Source: DATHBD01 sp035296325
Lineage (GTDB): Bacteria > Actinomycetota > Actinomycetes > Mycobacteriales > Micromonosporaceae
DNA: 64,000 nt
Assembly (NCBI GenBank): GCA_035296325.1
Contig: DATHBD010000063.1
Coordinates: forward strand, 62,001 to 126,000
Direction of reading: 5' to 3'
Of this stretch, positions 40,173 to 48,863 are shown in pieces. A program made the translations under genes and the position numbers. The notes under the pieces were generated by a model. It had not been told where the DNA came from, ran no database searches, and worked only from the letters and a program-made list of their open reading frames with translations. Position 1 is the first letter of the stretch, and each line of letters starts with the position of its first letter.

Positions 40173-41993
40173 TTAGGACTCCTTCGTGCGCACGGCGCCC
40201 AGGCGCGGTGCGACGTACGCGGCGGCAGCGGCCTTGTCCGACCGGGCGTTGCCGATGCCGGAGAAGCGTGGTGATGAGAATGTGTTGAACCTCGACAGCA
40301 CCGCGACGAGCGGGTGGGTGAAGAGGAAGACGACGATCACGTCGATCACGGTCGACAGGCCGAGGGTGAACGCGAAGCCCTTCACCTGGCCCACCGCCAG
40401 GATGTAGAGCACCGCCGCGGCGAGGAACGACACGGTGTTCGCCGAAAGGATCGTCCGGCGGGCGCGGGCCCACGCCCGGGGCACGGCGCTGCGCACCGAC
40501 CGGCCGTCCCGGACCTCGTCTTTGAGTCGTTCGAAGAAGACGATGAACGAGTCCGCCGTGATGCCGATCGAGACGATGAGCCCGGCGATGCCGGCGAGGC
40601 TGAGCGCCAGGCCCAACTGCCGGCCCAGCAACACAAGCATCCCGTAGACGAGCGAGGCGGCCAACAGCAGGCTGGCGATCACCACGAAGCCGAGCAGGCG
40701 GTAGTAGAACAGGCAGTACAGCACCACGAGGCCGAGGCCGAGGCCGCCGGCCAGCAGGCCGGACCGCAGATACTGCCCGCCGAGGGTCGCCGTGGTGTTG
40801 GAGACGGACTCCACGGTGAACGACAGCGGCAGTGAACCGTACTTGAGCTGGTTGGCCAACGTCTCCACGTCGGTCTTGGTGAACGAGCCGGTGACCTGGG
40901 CGTTGCCGGGGATCGTCTCCTGGATAGCCGGGGCGGAGACCACCGCGTTGTCCAGGACCATGGCGACGGCCTTCTTGGCGCCGTTGTCGTACGCCTCGGT
41001 GGTCAGCTTCGTCCACTTTTCCTGGCCATCGCTCTTGAACTCGATGTCGACCTTCCATCCGCCCTGGGACGGATCGTTCATGAAGCCCGCACTCTCCACG
41101 TCTTCGCCGACCACCTTGGCGATGTCGAGCAGGTACTTCGTCTTGCCCTTGTCACAGGCGACGGCCTTCTCGTCGGCCTTCTGGATCGACCCGACCGGGC
41201 GGCCGTCGAGCTGCTTGCACCCGATCGTCGGGACCTTGAACTGCAGGTCAGCCGGCAGGACGGCGACCTCCTCCGGGGTCAGCGCGCCGAACGCCTGGGT
41301 GCCCGCGACGACGTCGGCGGCCGGGGGCGTACCCGTGGTCGGCTCCGGCAGCGTCTGCGCCTTGGCGTAGAGGTCCGCGCCCAGCTTGGCGATGACGGCG
41401 TTGCGCTGCTGCTCGACGCTGGCGTCCACCGGCGCGGCCGGCGCGCTGGCGCTGGCCGAGGCGGGGGCGCTCGCGCTGGCCGGGGCGCTGGCGGGGGCGC
41501 TTGCGCTGGCCGAGGCGTTCGCACTGGCGCCGGCGGAGGCGCTGGCACTCGGATTGGCGCTGGCACTCGGATCGGCGCTGGCGCTCGGCGCGGGGTCGGT
41601 GCTGGTATCGGTCACCGTCCCCAGCACCTTGCGGAAGTTGAGCTGCGCCGGAGCGACAAGCTTGCGCAGCTCGTTCTCACGGTTGGCGCCGGGGACCTGA
41701 ACGTCGATGTTGCGGTCACCCGACGTGAGGACCTCCGCCTCGGTCACACCGGTGGCGTTGACCCGGTCATCGATGATCTGGCGGGCCTGCTGGAGCTGGG
41801 TGGCCTCCGGTGCCCGGTTGCCCGCCGTCACGGCGGAGAGCGTCATGCTCGTCCCGCCCTGCAGATCGAGCGCCAGCTTGGGGTTCGGCTTCCGGTCACC
41901 GGTGAAATACACCAGGGAGTAGAGAACGGCGAGAATCAGCGCGAGCGCCGCGAAGTAACGCGACGCCTTGAGCTGTCCGGACGGTGCGGCCAC
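40173..41993 (-). CDS. secD: Protein translocase subunit SecD
   Basis: 606 residues. Helix 1 (YFAALALILAVLYSLVYF), LALDLQGGTSMTL, the P1 head domain, then QTIPGNAQ region, LKYGSLPLSF and the C-terminal membrane block with GITADSFIVFFERLKDEV. The P1 domain contains a ~50-residue insertion of almost only Ala, Ser and Pro (roughly residues 132-185), a flexible low-complexity linker coded by imperfect GCG/TCG repeats. The start is GTG. Part of yajC-secD-secF. Confidence 0.95.
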   Translation of the reverse strand: MAAPSGQLKASRYFAALALILAVLYSLVYFTGDRKPNPKLALDLQGGTSMTLSAVTAGNRAPEATQLQQARQIIDDRVNATGVTEAEVLTSGDRNIDVQVPGANRENELRKLVAPAQLNFRKVLGTVTDTSTDPAPSASADPSASANPSASASAGASANASASASAPASAPASASAPASASASAPAAPVDASVEQQRNAVIAKLGADLYAKAQTLPEPTTGTPPAADVVAGTQAFGALTPEEVAVLPADLQFKVPTIGCKQLDGRPVGSIQKADEKAVACDKGKTKYLLDIAKVVGEDVESAGFMNDPSQGGWKVDIEFKSDGQEKWTKLTTEAYDNGAKKAVAMVLDNAVVSAPAIQETIPGNAQVTGSFTKTDVETLANQLKYGSLPLSFTVESVSNTTATLGGQYLRSGLLAGGLGLGLVVLYCLFYYRLLGFVVIASLLLAASLVYGMLVLLGRQLGLALSLAGIAGLIVSIGITADSFIVFFERLKDEVRDGRSVRSAVPRAWARARRTILSANTVSFLAAAVLYILAVGQVKGFAFTLGLSTVIDVIVVFLFTHPLVAVLSRFNTFSSPRFSGIGNARSDKAAAAAYVAPRLGAVRTKES

Positions 41994-42047
41994 GGCGGTA
42001 GGTCTCCAATAGCGGTTCAGATGGCGGTGAACGGGGCCGGCGGGCGG

Positions 42048-42395
42048 TCAGTCGGCGTCGATGACCTTGTCCGCCGCCGCCGTCTCATCGTCGTCGGACT
42101 GGGCGGCGGAGGCGATCACCTTGGCGATCGCGCCACGCGCGTAGCGGGCGACCACTCCGGGGGCGATCTCCAGCATGACACTGTCGTCGTCGGCGGACTG
42201 GACGGTCCCGTACAGACCCCCCACCGTGACGACGGAATCGCCGGCGCCCAGCCCGGACTGCAGCTGCTCTATCTCGCGGCGGCGCTTCTGCTGCGGACGG
42301 ATCATGAAGAAGTACATGACGGCAAACAGCAGGCCCATGACAAGAAACAGGGAGTAGCCGCTACCGGTGCTCTGGTTCTCAGCCGCGAATCGCAC
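42048..42395 (-). CDS. yajC: Preprotein translocase subunit YajC
   Basis: 115 residues. One membrane helix (YSLFLVMGLLFAVMYFFMI) followed by RPQQKRRREIEQLQSGLGAGDSVVTVGGLYGTV, the YajC signature, and an acidic tail. It associates with SecDF. GTG start. Lies 54 bp upstream of secD and 153 bp downstream of ruvB. Confidence 0.94.
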   Translation of the reverse strand: MRFAAENQSTGSGYSLFLVMGLLFAVMYFFMIRPQQKRRREIEQLQSGLGAGDSVVTVGGLYGTVQSADDDSVMLEIAPGVVARYARGAIAKVIASAAQSDDDETAAADKVIDAD

Positions 42396-42548
42396 TACGC
42401 ATGCCTTCCGGTAACCGAGGGGCGCGCCGGCATGCTCGCCCCCGAAGGGTGGTGAATGTCCAGTTACGGACCGCGGGCGAGTCTACCTGTGTGGCGTACG
42501 CCACGTCGCCCGGCATCGATACCGGTCCGGTTACGCCGGCCACCGGGG

Positions 42549-43601
42549 TCACGGCTCGGCGCTGAACAGGTCCGGCATCGCTGCGGATCCGCTACCGACG
42601 GTACCAGCGGGGGCGGGGAGGCCGAGGTGCCGCCATGCGGCTGCGGTCGCCACGCGACCGCGCGGCGTACGGATGAGCAGGCCGGCCCGCAGCAGGAACG
42701 GCTCGCACACCTCCTCGACCGTGTCCGGCTGCTCCCCCACCGCGATGGCCAGCGTGGACAGCCCGACCGGGCCACCGCCGAAGGACCTGACCAGCGCGTG
42801 CAACACCGCCCGGTCCAACCGGTCGAGCCCGATGTCGTCCACGTCGTACACCCGCAGCGCCGCCTTGGCGGACGCGTCGTCCACCACGCCCTCGGCGCGG
42901 ACCTCGGCGTAGTCGCGCACGCGGCGCAGCAGCCGGTTGGCGATCCGGGGGGTGCCCCGGGAGCGACCGGCGATCTGGGCCGCGCCCTCCGGCGTGATGG
43001 GGACCGACAGGATGCGCGCGGACCGGCGCAGCACCTGGTCGAGTTCGGCGGGTTCGTAGAAGTCGAGCTGGCCGACGAAGCCGAACCGGTCCCGCATCGG
43101 CCCGGTCAGCAGGCCTGCCCGGGTGGTGGCGCCGACCAGCGTGAACGGCTCCACGTCGAGGGGTATCGCGGTGGCACCGGGGCCCTTGCCCACCATCACG
43201 TCGACCCGGAAGTCCTCCATGGCGCTGTAGAGCAGCTCCTCCGCCGGACGGGCGATCCGGTGGATCTCGTCGATGAAGAGCACGTCGCCCCGGCCCAGAC
43301 TGGTCAGCACGGCCGCCAGATCACCGGCGCGTTCGATCGCCGGCCCGCTGGTCAGCCGCAGCGCGGAACCCAGCTCGGCGGCGACGATCATGGCCAGCGT
43401 GGTCTTGCCCAGGCCGGGCGAGCCGGAGAGCAGGATGTGGTCCGGCGGGCTGCCCCGGCGCAGTGCGCTCTGCAGCAGCAGGTGGAGCTGCTCCCGGACC
43501 CGGTGCTGGCCGACGAACTCGTCCAACCGGCGTGGGCGCACGCTCGCGTCCGCGTCCTGATCCTCCTCCGAGGCGTACGCCGAAGTCAGCGAGTCGGTCA
43601 T
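42549..43601 (-). CDS. ruvB: Holliday junction branch migration ATPase RuvB
   Basis: 350 residues, full length. LDEFVGQHRVREQL, Walker A GSPGLGKTTLA, Walker B FIDEIHRIARPAEELLY, DFRVDVMVGKGPGA, ATTRAGLLTGPMRDRFG and a C-terminal winged helix with LLIRTPRGRVAT. The hexameric motor of RuvAB. The ATG overlaps the ruvA stop (ATGA). Confidence 0.97.
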   Translation of the reverse strand: MTDSLTSAYASEEDQDADASVRPRRLDEFVGQHRVREQLHLLLQSALRRGSPPDHILLSGSPGLGKTTLAMIVAAELGSALRLTSGPAIERAGDLAAVLTSLGRGDVLFIDEIHRIARPAEELLYSAMEDFRVDVMVGKGPGATAIPLDVEPFTLVGATTRAGLLTGPMRDRFGFVGQLDFYEPAELDQVLRRSARILSVPITPEGAAQIAGRSRGTPRIANRLLRRVRDYAEVRAEGVVDDASAKAALRVYDVDDIGLDRLDRAVLHALVRSFGGGPVGLSTLAIAVGEQPDTVEEVCEPFLLRAGLLIRTPRGRVATAAAWRHLGLPAPAGTVGSGSAAMPDLFSAEP

Positions 43602-44209
43602 CGGATCGCGCCGAGCACACGGATCGCCTGCTTGAGCAGCACCGCGGTGGCCGGAGCGGGGGCCGCGCCGAGCTCTTCGGCAACTGCCGCGACCGCGTGG
43701 TCAGCCTGGGCGGGCGTCCATCCCAGACCGACGAGCGCCTGCCGGACCGGCTCCGACCAGCCGGTGACCGCACCGCCCTGCAATCCGGCCGCGTCGACCC
43801 CGCCACTGATCGAGCCGATCCGGTCGCGGAGCTCGAGGACCAGGCGCTCGGCGCCCTTCTTCCCGATCCCGGGCACGCGGGTGAGGGTGGCGGTGTCGGC
43901 GGTGGCGATGGCCCGCCGGATGGTGTCCGGCGAGTGCACCGCGAGCATGGCCTGCGCCAGTCGGGGCCCGACCCCGCTCGCCGTCTGCAGCAGTTCGAAC
44001 AACTGCCTGGCGTCGTCGTCGACGAAGCCGTACAGGGTGAGCGAGTCCTCCCGCACGACCAGACTGGTGGCGAGCCGGGCCTGCTCACCGACCCGCAGCC
44101 CGGCCAGCGTGCCGGGTGCGCAGACGACCCAGAGACCGACCCCGCCGACCTCGATCGCCGCACCATCCGGCGAGACGGCGGCCACCCGCCCACGCACGCT
44201 GGCGATCAC
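43598..44209 (-). CDS. ruvA: Holliday junction DNA-binding protein RuvA
   Basis: 203 residues. N-terminal OB domain (MIASVRGRVAAVSPDGAAIEVGGVGLWV), two helix-hairpin-helix motifs (ASGVGPRLAQAML; VPGIGKKGAERLVLELRD) and the C-terminal RuvB-binding helix domain. GTG start overlapping the ruvC stop (GTGA), so ruvC-ruvA-ruvB is a tightly coupled operon. Confidence 0.97.
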   Translation of the reverse strand: MIASVRGRVAAVSPDGAAIEVGGVGLWVVCAPGTLAGLRVGEQARLATSLVVREDSLTLYGFVDDDARQLFELLQTASGVGPRLAQAMLAVHSPDTIRRAIATADTATLTRVPGIGKKGAERLVLELRDRIGSISGGVDAAGLQGGAVTGWSEPVRQALVGLGWTPAQADHAVAAVAEELGAAPAPATAVLLKQAIRVLGAIR

Positions 44210-44877
44210 CTCGGACTCCCCCCCGGCTCCAGTGCGGCCTGCGCCGTCCGGGCCTGCGCCGCTCGGGCCTGTGCCGCTCGGGCCTGTGCGGTCTGTGCCG
44301 CCCGGGCCTGCGCGGCCGTCGCGCGTGCCTGGGCCACCGCGGCCGCCCGGCCGTGGGCCCCGGCCGCCAAGGCCTGCCGCTGCGCCGCGGCGATGCGTTC
44401 CCGGGCGCCACCGCGCCAGATGTGGCAGATGGCGAGCGCGAGCGCGTCAGCTGCGTCGGCCGGGCGCGGCGCCGCGTCGAGCTTGAGCAGTCGGGTCACC
44501 ATGGCCGTGACCTGCGCCTTGTCCGCCTGGCCGGAGCCGGTCACCGCGGCCTTGACCTCGCTGGGCGTGTACGTCTGGACCGGCAGTCCGGCACGCGCGG
44601 CGGTCAACAGCGCAACCGCACCGGCCTGGGCGGTGCCCATCACGGTGCGCACGTTGTGCTGGCTGAACACCCGCTCGACGGCGACCGAGTCCGGCCGGTG
44701 CAGCGCGACCATGCCGCTCAGCGCCTGATCCAGGTGCAGCAGGCGGTGGGCCAGGTCGGCGTCCGGCTCGCTGCGGACCACGTCGTAGGCCACGAGGACG
44801 CAGGGCCGGCCCGGCAGCCCTTCGACCACGCCGACTCCGCACCGGGTCAGGCCGGGATCCACGCCGAGCACCCGCAC
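44206..44877 (-). CDS. ruvC: Crossover junction endodeoxyribonuclease RuvC with repetitive tail
   Basis: 223 residues; the nuclease core is ~160. Catalytic acidic residues sit in GVDPGLTRCGVG, VAVERVFSQHN and ADAADALALAICH. The remaining ~60 residues are an AQARA-type repeat (QARAAQARAAQARTAQAAL), predicted helical, coded by imperfect 15-bp DNA repeats at about 44236-44340. It resolves Holliday junctions with RuvAB. The tail length is probably variable between strains. Confidence 0.95.
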   Translation of the reverse strand: MRVLGVDPGLTRCGVGVVEGLPGRPCVLVAYDVVRSEPDADLAHRLLHLDQALSGMVALHRPDSVAVERVFSQHNVRTVMGTAQAGAVALLTAARAGLPVQTYTPSEVKAAVTGSGQADKAQVTAMVTRLLKLDAAPRPADAADALALAICHIWRGGARERIAAAQRQALAAGAHGRAAAVAQARATAAQARAAQTAQARAAQARAAQARTAQAALEPGGSPR

Positions 44878-44971
44878 GCCTTTTCCTCCCTCGGCCAGCC
44901 GTACGCCTGTTCGACCCTAGCGGGGGCGGCGCCGCGCGCCGGACACGACACGCGGGGCGCGGTTGGCAGGG

Positions 44972-45021
44972 GGCAGAGCGGCGTCAGCCGCCGGGCGGCA
45001 GAGCGGCGTCAGCCGCCGGGC
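44972..45021 (-). repeat. 25-bp perfect tandem duplication at the tetR 3' end
   Basis: Two exact, adjacent copies (44972-44996 and 44997-45021) beginning GGCAGAGCGGCGTCAGCC. The unit is not a multiple of three, so the second copy is read in another frame and supplies the present stop codon of the TetR gene. Confidence 0.95.
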
Positions 45022-45646
45022 GCGCGACGATCCCGGCGAACACGGTGTCCAGGATCCGCTCCGGCAGTTCGTCGAGGTCGAGATGTGGGTTGGACCGCGC
45101 CATGCCCTGCAGGATCAGGGGGGCGGTGAGCACGGACAGCGTCAGCTCGACGTCCAGGTCGGCCCGCAGCTCCCCGCGCGCGACACCGCGGCGCAGCACG
45201 GCCCGGCCGACCTCCCGGCGGGGCTCCAGAATCTCCTGGTAGAGCCGGTGCAGACTCTCGCTGCGGTGCACCTGGGGCATCAGGCAGCCCAGAATCCGGC
45301 CCGCTCGGCTGTCCTCGACCCGGCCGATCGACCGCAGCAGGGTGAGCAGGTCCTCGCGGACCGACTCACCCTCGACCTGCGGGATCGGGCCCTTGAGCGC
45401 CGCGACCGCGTCCACGATCAGCGCGTCCTTGCTGGCCCACCGGCGGTAGATGGTCGCCTTGCCCACGCCGGCCCGCGCGGCCACGGCTTCGATGGACAGC
45501 TCGGCAACGGCGGTCCCCTCCGCCAGCATCGCGAGCACCGCCTCGATGATGTCCCCGTCCGCCCGCGCGCTGCGGGGCCGACCTGGCGCGCGTTTCTCCT
45601 GATCGACCGGCGCGGCCTCGACTGCAGGGGTGGTGTTGTCCAACAT
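44984..45646 (-). CDS. TetR family transcriptional regulator
   Basis: 220 residues. Helix-turn-helix region AVAELSIEAVAARAGVGKATIYRRWASKDALIVDAV (about residues 45-80) and a C-terminal ligand domain with a TetR_C_11-like look (LTLLRSIGRVEDSRAGRILGCLMPQ). It follows the MFS exporter gene by 9 bp in the same direction, so it is probably co-transcribed with and represses that gene. The C-terminal end (AADAALPPGG) is shaped by a tandem duplication. Confidence 0.92.
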   Translation of the reverse strand: MLDNTTPAVEAAPVDQEKRAPGRPRSARADGDIIEAVLAMLAEGTAVAELSIEAVAARAGVGKATIYRRWASKDALIVDAVAALKGPIPQVEGESVREDLLTLLRSIGRVEDSRAGRILGCLMPQVHRSESLHRLYQEILEPRREVGRAVLRRGVARGELRADLDVELTLSVLTAPLILQGMARSNPHLDLDELPERILDTVFAGIVARPAADAALPPGG

Positions 45647-45655
45647 GGTGACCGA

Positions 45656-47275
45656 CTACCGGACTTCGGCGAGCGGCCCGGTGGCGGGACGTCCGATGGA
45701 ACTCCCGGTGGTGCGGGGCACATCCTCGCTCCCGGCGCCCGTTTCGACCGGACCGTCGACCGGGCCGCTGCGGCGTGGCATCCAGGCGATGACCACGGCC
45801 ACGCCGACCAGCGCCACGATCAGCGAGCCGATCGCGGTGACGTGCATGGCGTGGACGAACGCGGCGTTGGCGGAGTCGAGCAGCGCCGCCCCGGCCGGGC
45901 CCATCTGCTCAGCCACGCCGTAGGTGCCGGTGATGGATTCCGCAGCCGGCTTCCGGGCGGCCTCGGGCAGGTCGGTGACCCGGGGTGTCATGTCGGTGCG
46001 GTACACCGCGGCGAGGATCGAGCCGAGCACCGCGACGCCCAGCGCGCCACCGACCTGGCGGATCGTGTTGCTGACCGCCGAGCCCACGCCGGCCTTCTCC
46101 CGCGGCAGGGTGGACATGATGGACTCGGTGGCGGGGGGCATCACGTTCGCCATCCCGATGCCCTGCACCCCGAGGACCACGCACAGCGCCCAGATCGGTG
46201 TCGTCTCGCCGATGAAGGCGAACGCGCCGAGCGCCGCCGCCACCAGGAGCAACCCGACGGTGCAGACCAGCTTCGGGCCGTACCGCCGGACCAGCGCGGC
46301 GCTGAGCGGCGCGAAGATCAGCTGCGCGGCGGCGAACGGCAGGAAGAGCAGGCCGGCCTGCAGCGGCGAGTACCCCCGCACGGCCTGCATGTAGAAGGCG
46401 GCGAAGAACATCACGCCCATCGCGGCGAAGAACACCAGTCCGACCGAAGCCACGGCCGCCGAGAACGCCGGGTTGCGGAACAATCCCACGTCCAGCGACG
46501 GGTATGCGACGCGCCGTTCCACCAGGACGAACGCCGCCAGCACCAGCAACCCGAACACGATGGCGCCGGAGGACTGCAGCCGGGCGAACCCGTGCTCGCC
46601 TCCGTCGATGATGCCGTACACGAGTGCCACCAGACCGATGATCGACAGGGCGACGCCGAGCAGGTCGATCCGCCCGGGCCTGGGATCACGCGACTCCGGG
46701 ACCAGGGCAATGATCGCCAACACGCCGAGGACGACGATGGGCACATTGATCAGGAAGACCGAGCCCCACCAGAAGCGCTCGAGCAGCGCCCCGCCGACGA
46801 CCGGCCCGATCGCCACGCCCAGGCCGACCGCACCGGCCCACGCGCCGATCGCCTTGGCCCGCTCCCGCGGGTCGAAGACGTTCGAGATGATGGAAAGGGT
46901 CGCCGGCAGGACCGCCGCGCCGCCGATCCCCATCAGCGCCCGTGCCGCGATGAGCTGACCGGCATCCTGGGCATAGGCGGACACCAGCGAAGCCAGCCCG
47001 AACACCACCATGCCGATGAGCAGCATCCGCCGGCGACCGGAGCGGTCCCCGAGCACGCCGAAGGTGAACAACAGCCCGGCGAAGACCAGCGTGTACGAGT
47101 TGATCGACCACTCAAGCTCGCTCTGTGTCGCACCGAGCCCATGGACCGGATCGGCGATCGTCCGCATCGCGACGTTCAGCACCGTGTTGTCCAGCACCAC
47201 CACGAGCAGGCTGACGACGAGCACGCCGAGGATCGCCCAACGCCGTGGGTGCCCCGTGTTGCCGGGAACGTCCAT
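45656..47275 (-). CDS. MFS drug:H+ antiporter, DHA2 (EmrB/QacA) type
   Basis: 539 residues, 14 membrane helices expected. Motif A LGDRSGRRRMLLIGMVVFG, motif C-like GAWAGAVGLGVAIGPVVGGALLERFWWGSVFLINVPI, and D1 LDNTVLNVAMRTI (motif for DHA2). It probably exports a toxic compound or a secondary metabolite; the substrate is unknown. Paired with a TetR regulator. It interrupts the usual ruvC-yebC adjacency. Confidence 0.93.
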   Translation of the reverse strand: MDVPGNTGHPRRWAILGVLVVSLLVVVLDNTVLNVAMRTIADPVHGLGATQSELEWSINSYTLVFAGLLFTFGVLGDRSGRRRMLLIGMVVFGLASLVSAYAQDAGQLIAARALMGIGGAAVLPATLSIISNVFDPRERAKAIGAWAGAVGLGVAIGPVVGGALLERFWWGSVFLINVPIVVLGVLAIIALVPESRDPRPGRIDLLGVALSIIGLVALVYGIIDGGEHGFARLQSSGAIVFGLLVLAAFVLVERRVAYPSLDVGLFRNPAFSAAVASVGLVFFAAMGVMFFAAFYMQAVRGYSPLQAGLLFLPFAAAQLIFAPLSAALVRRYGPKLVCTVGLLLVAAALGAFAFIGETTPIWALCVVLGVQGIGMANVMPPATESIMSTLPREKAGVGSAVSNTIRQVGGALGVAVLGSILAAVYRTDMTPRVTDLPEAARKPAAESITGTYGVAEQMGPAGAALLDSANAAFVHAMHVTAIGSLIVALVGVAVVIAWMPRRSGPVDGPVETGAGSEDVPRTTGSSIGRPATGPLAEVR

Positions 47276-47298
47276 GCTGCAACCTCAAATCAATACGG

Positions 47299-47310
47299 TA
47301 CGGTCTCGTA
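47299..47310. promoter_or_regulatory. Possible TetR operator upstream of the MFS gene
   Basis: TACGGTCTCGTA has inverted TACG/CGTA arms with a 4-nt centre, within a TACG-rich stretch (CGTACGATC, ATACGGTACGG) 24 bp before the MFS ATG. TetR regulators of drug exporters often bind such sites. The arms are short, so this is weak. Confidence 0.3.
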
Positions 47311-47478
47311 ACGTTTTGATCGTACGGGCAGCCCGTGGCATACGGAACCAATCAGCGTCGCAGTGCTGCTCCTCACATCGGCGCCATCTCCAGGGTGAGT
47401 CGCCCGTCGCGCACCATGATCTGCGGCACGTCGACCGGGTGACGGGCACACCGACCTGATCGCCGCCGGTGGCGCCAC

Positions 47479-48231
47479 TCAAGCGTCGATGAGCTGCATG
47501 ACCTCGTCGGAGACGTCGAAGTTGGCGTACACGTTCTGCACGTCGTCGCAGTCGTCGAGCGCATCGATCAACTTGAACACCCGCCGGGCCCCGTCCTCGT
47601 CCAGCGACACCGTCACGCTGGGCACGAACGACGACTCGGCTGACTCGTAGTCGATGCCCGCCTCCTGCAGCGCCGTCCGCACGGCGACCAGGTCGGTAGG
47701 CTCGCTGATCACCTCGAAGGACTCGCCAAGGTCGTTGACCTCCTCCGCCCCGACGTCCAGGACGGCCAGGAGGATGTCGTCCTCGGTGGTGCCGGCCTTC
47801 GGCACGGTCACCACGCCCTTGCGCGAGAACAGGTAGGACACGCTGCCCGGGTCGGCGAGCGAACCGCCGTTGCGGGTGAGTGCGGTCCGCACGTCGGTGG
47901 CCGCACGGTTGCGGTTGTCGGTCAGGCACTCGATCAGGATGGCGACGCCGTTGGGCCCGTACCCCTCGTACTGCACGCTGCGGTAGTCGGCGCCGCCGGC
48001 CTCCTGGCCGGAACCGCGCTTGACGGCACGCTCGATGTTGTCGTTCGGCACCGAGGTCTTCTTCGCCTTCTGGATGGCATCGAAGAGGGTGGGGTTTCCG
48101 GCGACGTCGCCGCCACCGGTCCGGGCGGCGACCTCGACGTTCTTGATGAGCCGGGCGAAGAGCTTGCCGCGCCTGGCGTCAACGACCGCCTTCTTGTGCT
48201 TCGTCGTCGCCCATTTTGAGTGGCCGGACAT
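47479..48231 (-). CDS. YebC/PmpR family regulatory/translation factor
   Basis: 250 residues, the typical length. MSGHSKWATTKHKKAVVDARRGKLFARLIKNVEVAAR, PNDNIERAVKRGSG, VQYEGYGPNGVAILIECLTDNRNR and LFSRKGVV are signatures. YebC proteins are proposed transcription regulators and, more recently, ribosome-associated factors relieving proline-stretch stalling. Its ATG shares a base with the pdxT stop (TAATG). Classic pdxS-pdxT-yebC-ruvC neighbourhood. Confidence 0.95.
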   Translation of the reverse strand: MSGHSKWATTKHKKAVVDARRGKLFARLIKNVEVAARTGGGDVAGNPTLFDAIQKAKKTSVPNDNIERAVKRGSGQEAGGADYRSVQYEGYGPNGVAILIECLTDNRNRAATDVRTALTRNGGSLADPGSVSYLFSRKGVVTVPKAGTTEDDILLAVLDVGAEEVNDLGESFEVISEPTDLVAVRTALQEAGIDYESAESSFVPSVTVSLDEDGARRVFKLIDALDDCDDVQNVYANFDVSDEVMQLIDA

Positions 48232-48863
48232 TACCCCTCCGTCACGTCTTCGTCGCCCAATGTCGCCTGGCGCACCATCTCCACGAAATACCGGTGCACC
48301 CGAAGGTCACCGGTCAGCTCGGGGTGGAAGGCCGTCGCGAGCAGATGCTCCTGCCGAACCGCGACAATCCTACCGGCGGCCGCGCCGCCGGTGACCCGGC
48401 CCAGCACCCGAACGTCGGCGGAGACGCGCTCAACCCACGGGGCCCGGATGAACACGGCCTGCAGGGGCGACCCCGACCCGCCGTCGAACTCTACCGGTGC
48501 CTCGAAGGAGTCCACCTGGCGGCCGAAGGCGTTGCGGCGCACGGTCATCGCGATGCCGTCGAAGCCCACCTGGTCGGGCCGGCCATCGAGCACCTCGGTC
48601 GCCAGCAGGATCATGCCGGCACACGACCCGTACGCCGGCATGCCGCCCGCCACCCGCTTGCGGATCGGCTCGAGCAGCCCGAACTCGACCACGAGCTTAC
48701 TGATGGTCGTCGACTCGCCGCCCGGAATGACCAGCGCGTCCACACCGTCGAGCTCCTCGGGGCGGCGTACCCGCCGGGCGATTCCGCCGCACTCGGCGAG
48801 CGCGGCCAGGTGCTCGCGCACGTCGCCCTGCAGCGCGAGCACGCCGACAACCGGCATGCTCAC
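48231..48863 (-). CDS. pdxT: Pyridoxal 5'-phosphate synthase glutaminase subunit PdxT
   Basis: 210 residues. Class I glutamine amidotransferase fold: VGVLALQGDVREHLAAL, ALVIPGGESTTISKL, nucleophile Cys in YGSCAGMILLA, and the His-Glu of the triad in ATAFHPELTGD. It supplies ammonia to PdxS. GTG start overlapping the pdxS stop (GTGA); an ATG two codons later is possible. Confidence 0.96.
   Translation of the reverse strand: MSMPVVGVLALQGDVREHLAALAECGGIARRVRRPEELDGVDALVIPGGESTTISKLVVEFGLLEPIRKRVAGGMPAYGSCAGMILLATEVLDGRPDQVGFDGIAMTVRRNAFGRQVDSFEAPVEFDGGSGSPLQAVFIRAPWVERVSADVRVLGRVTGGAAAGRIVAVRQEHLLATAFHPELTGDLRVHRYFVEMVRQATLGDEDVTEG

Noticed and set aside
38902..41058. Long minus-strand frame continuing upstream of secF
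   Set aside because: The part before the secF ATG is an off-frame reading of secD; the secF start has its own AAGGAG site.
41420..41600. Frameshift or assembly error in secD
   Set aside because: The frame is continuous and the sequences on both sides of the Ala/Ser insert match SecD in the same frame.
47285..47478. Short minus-strand frames between yebC and the MFS gene, one ending RDGRLTLEMAPM
   Set aside because: No start, ribosome-binding site or family match; probably non-coding or a decayed fragment.
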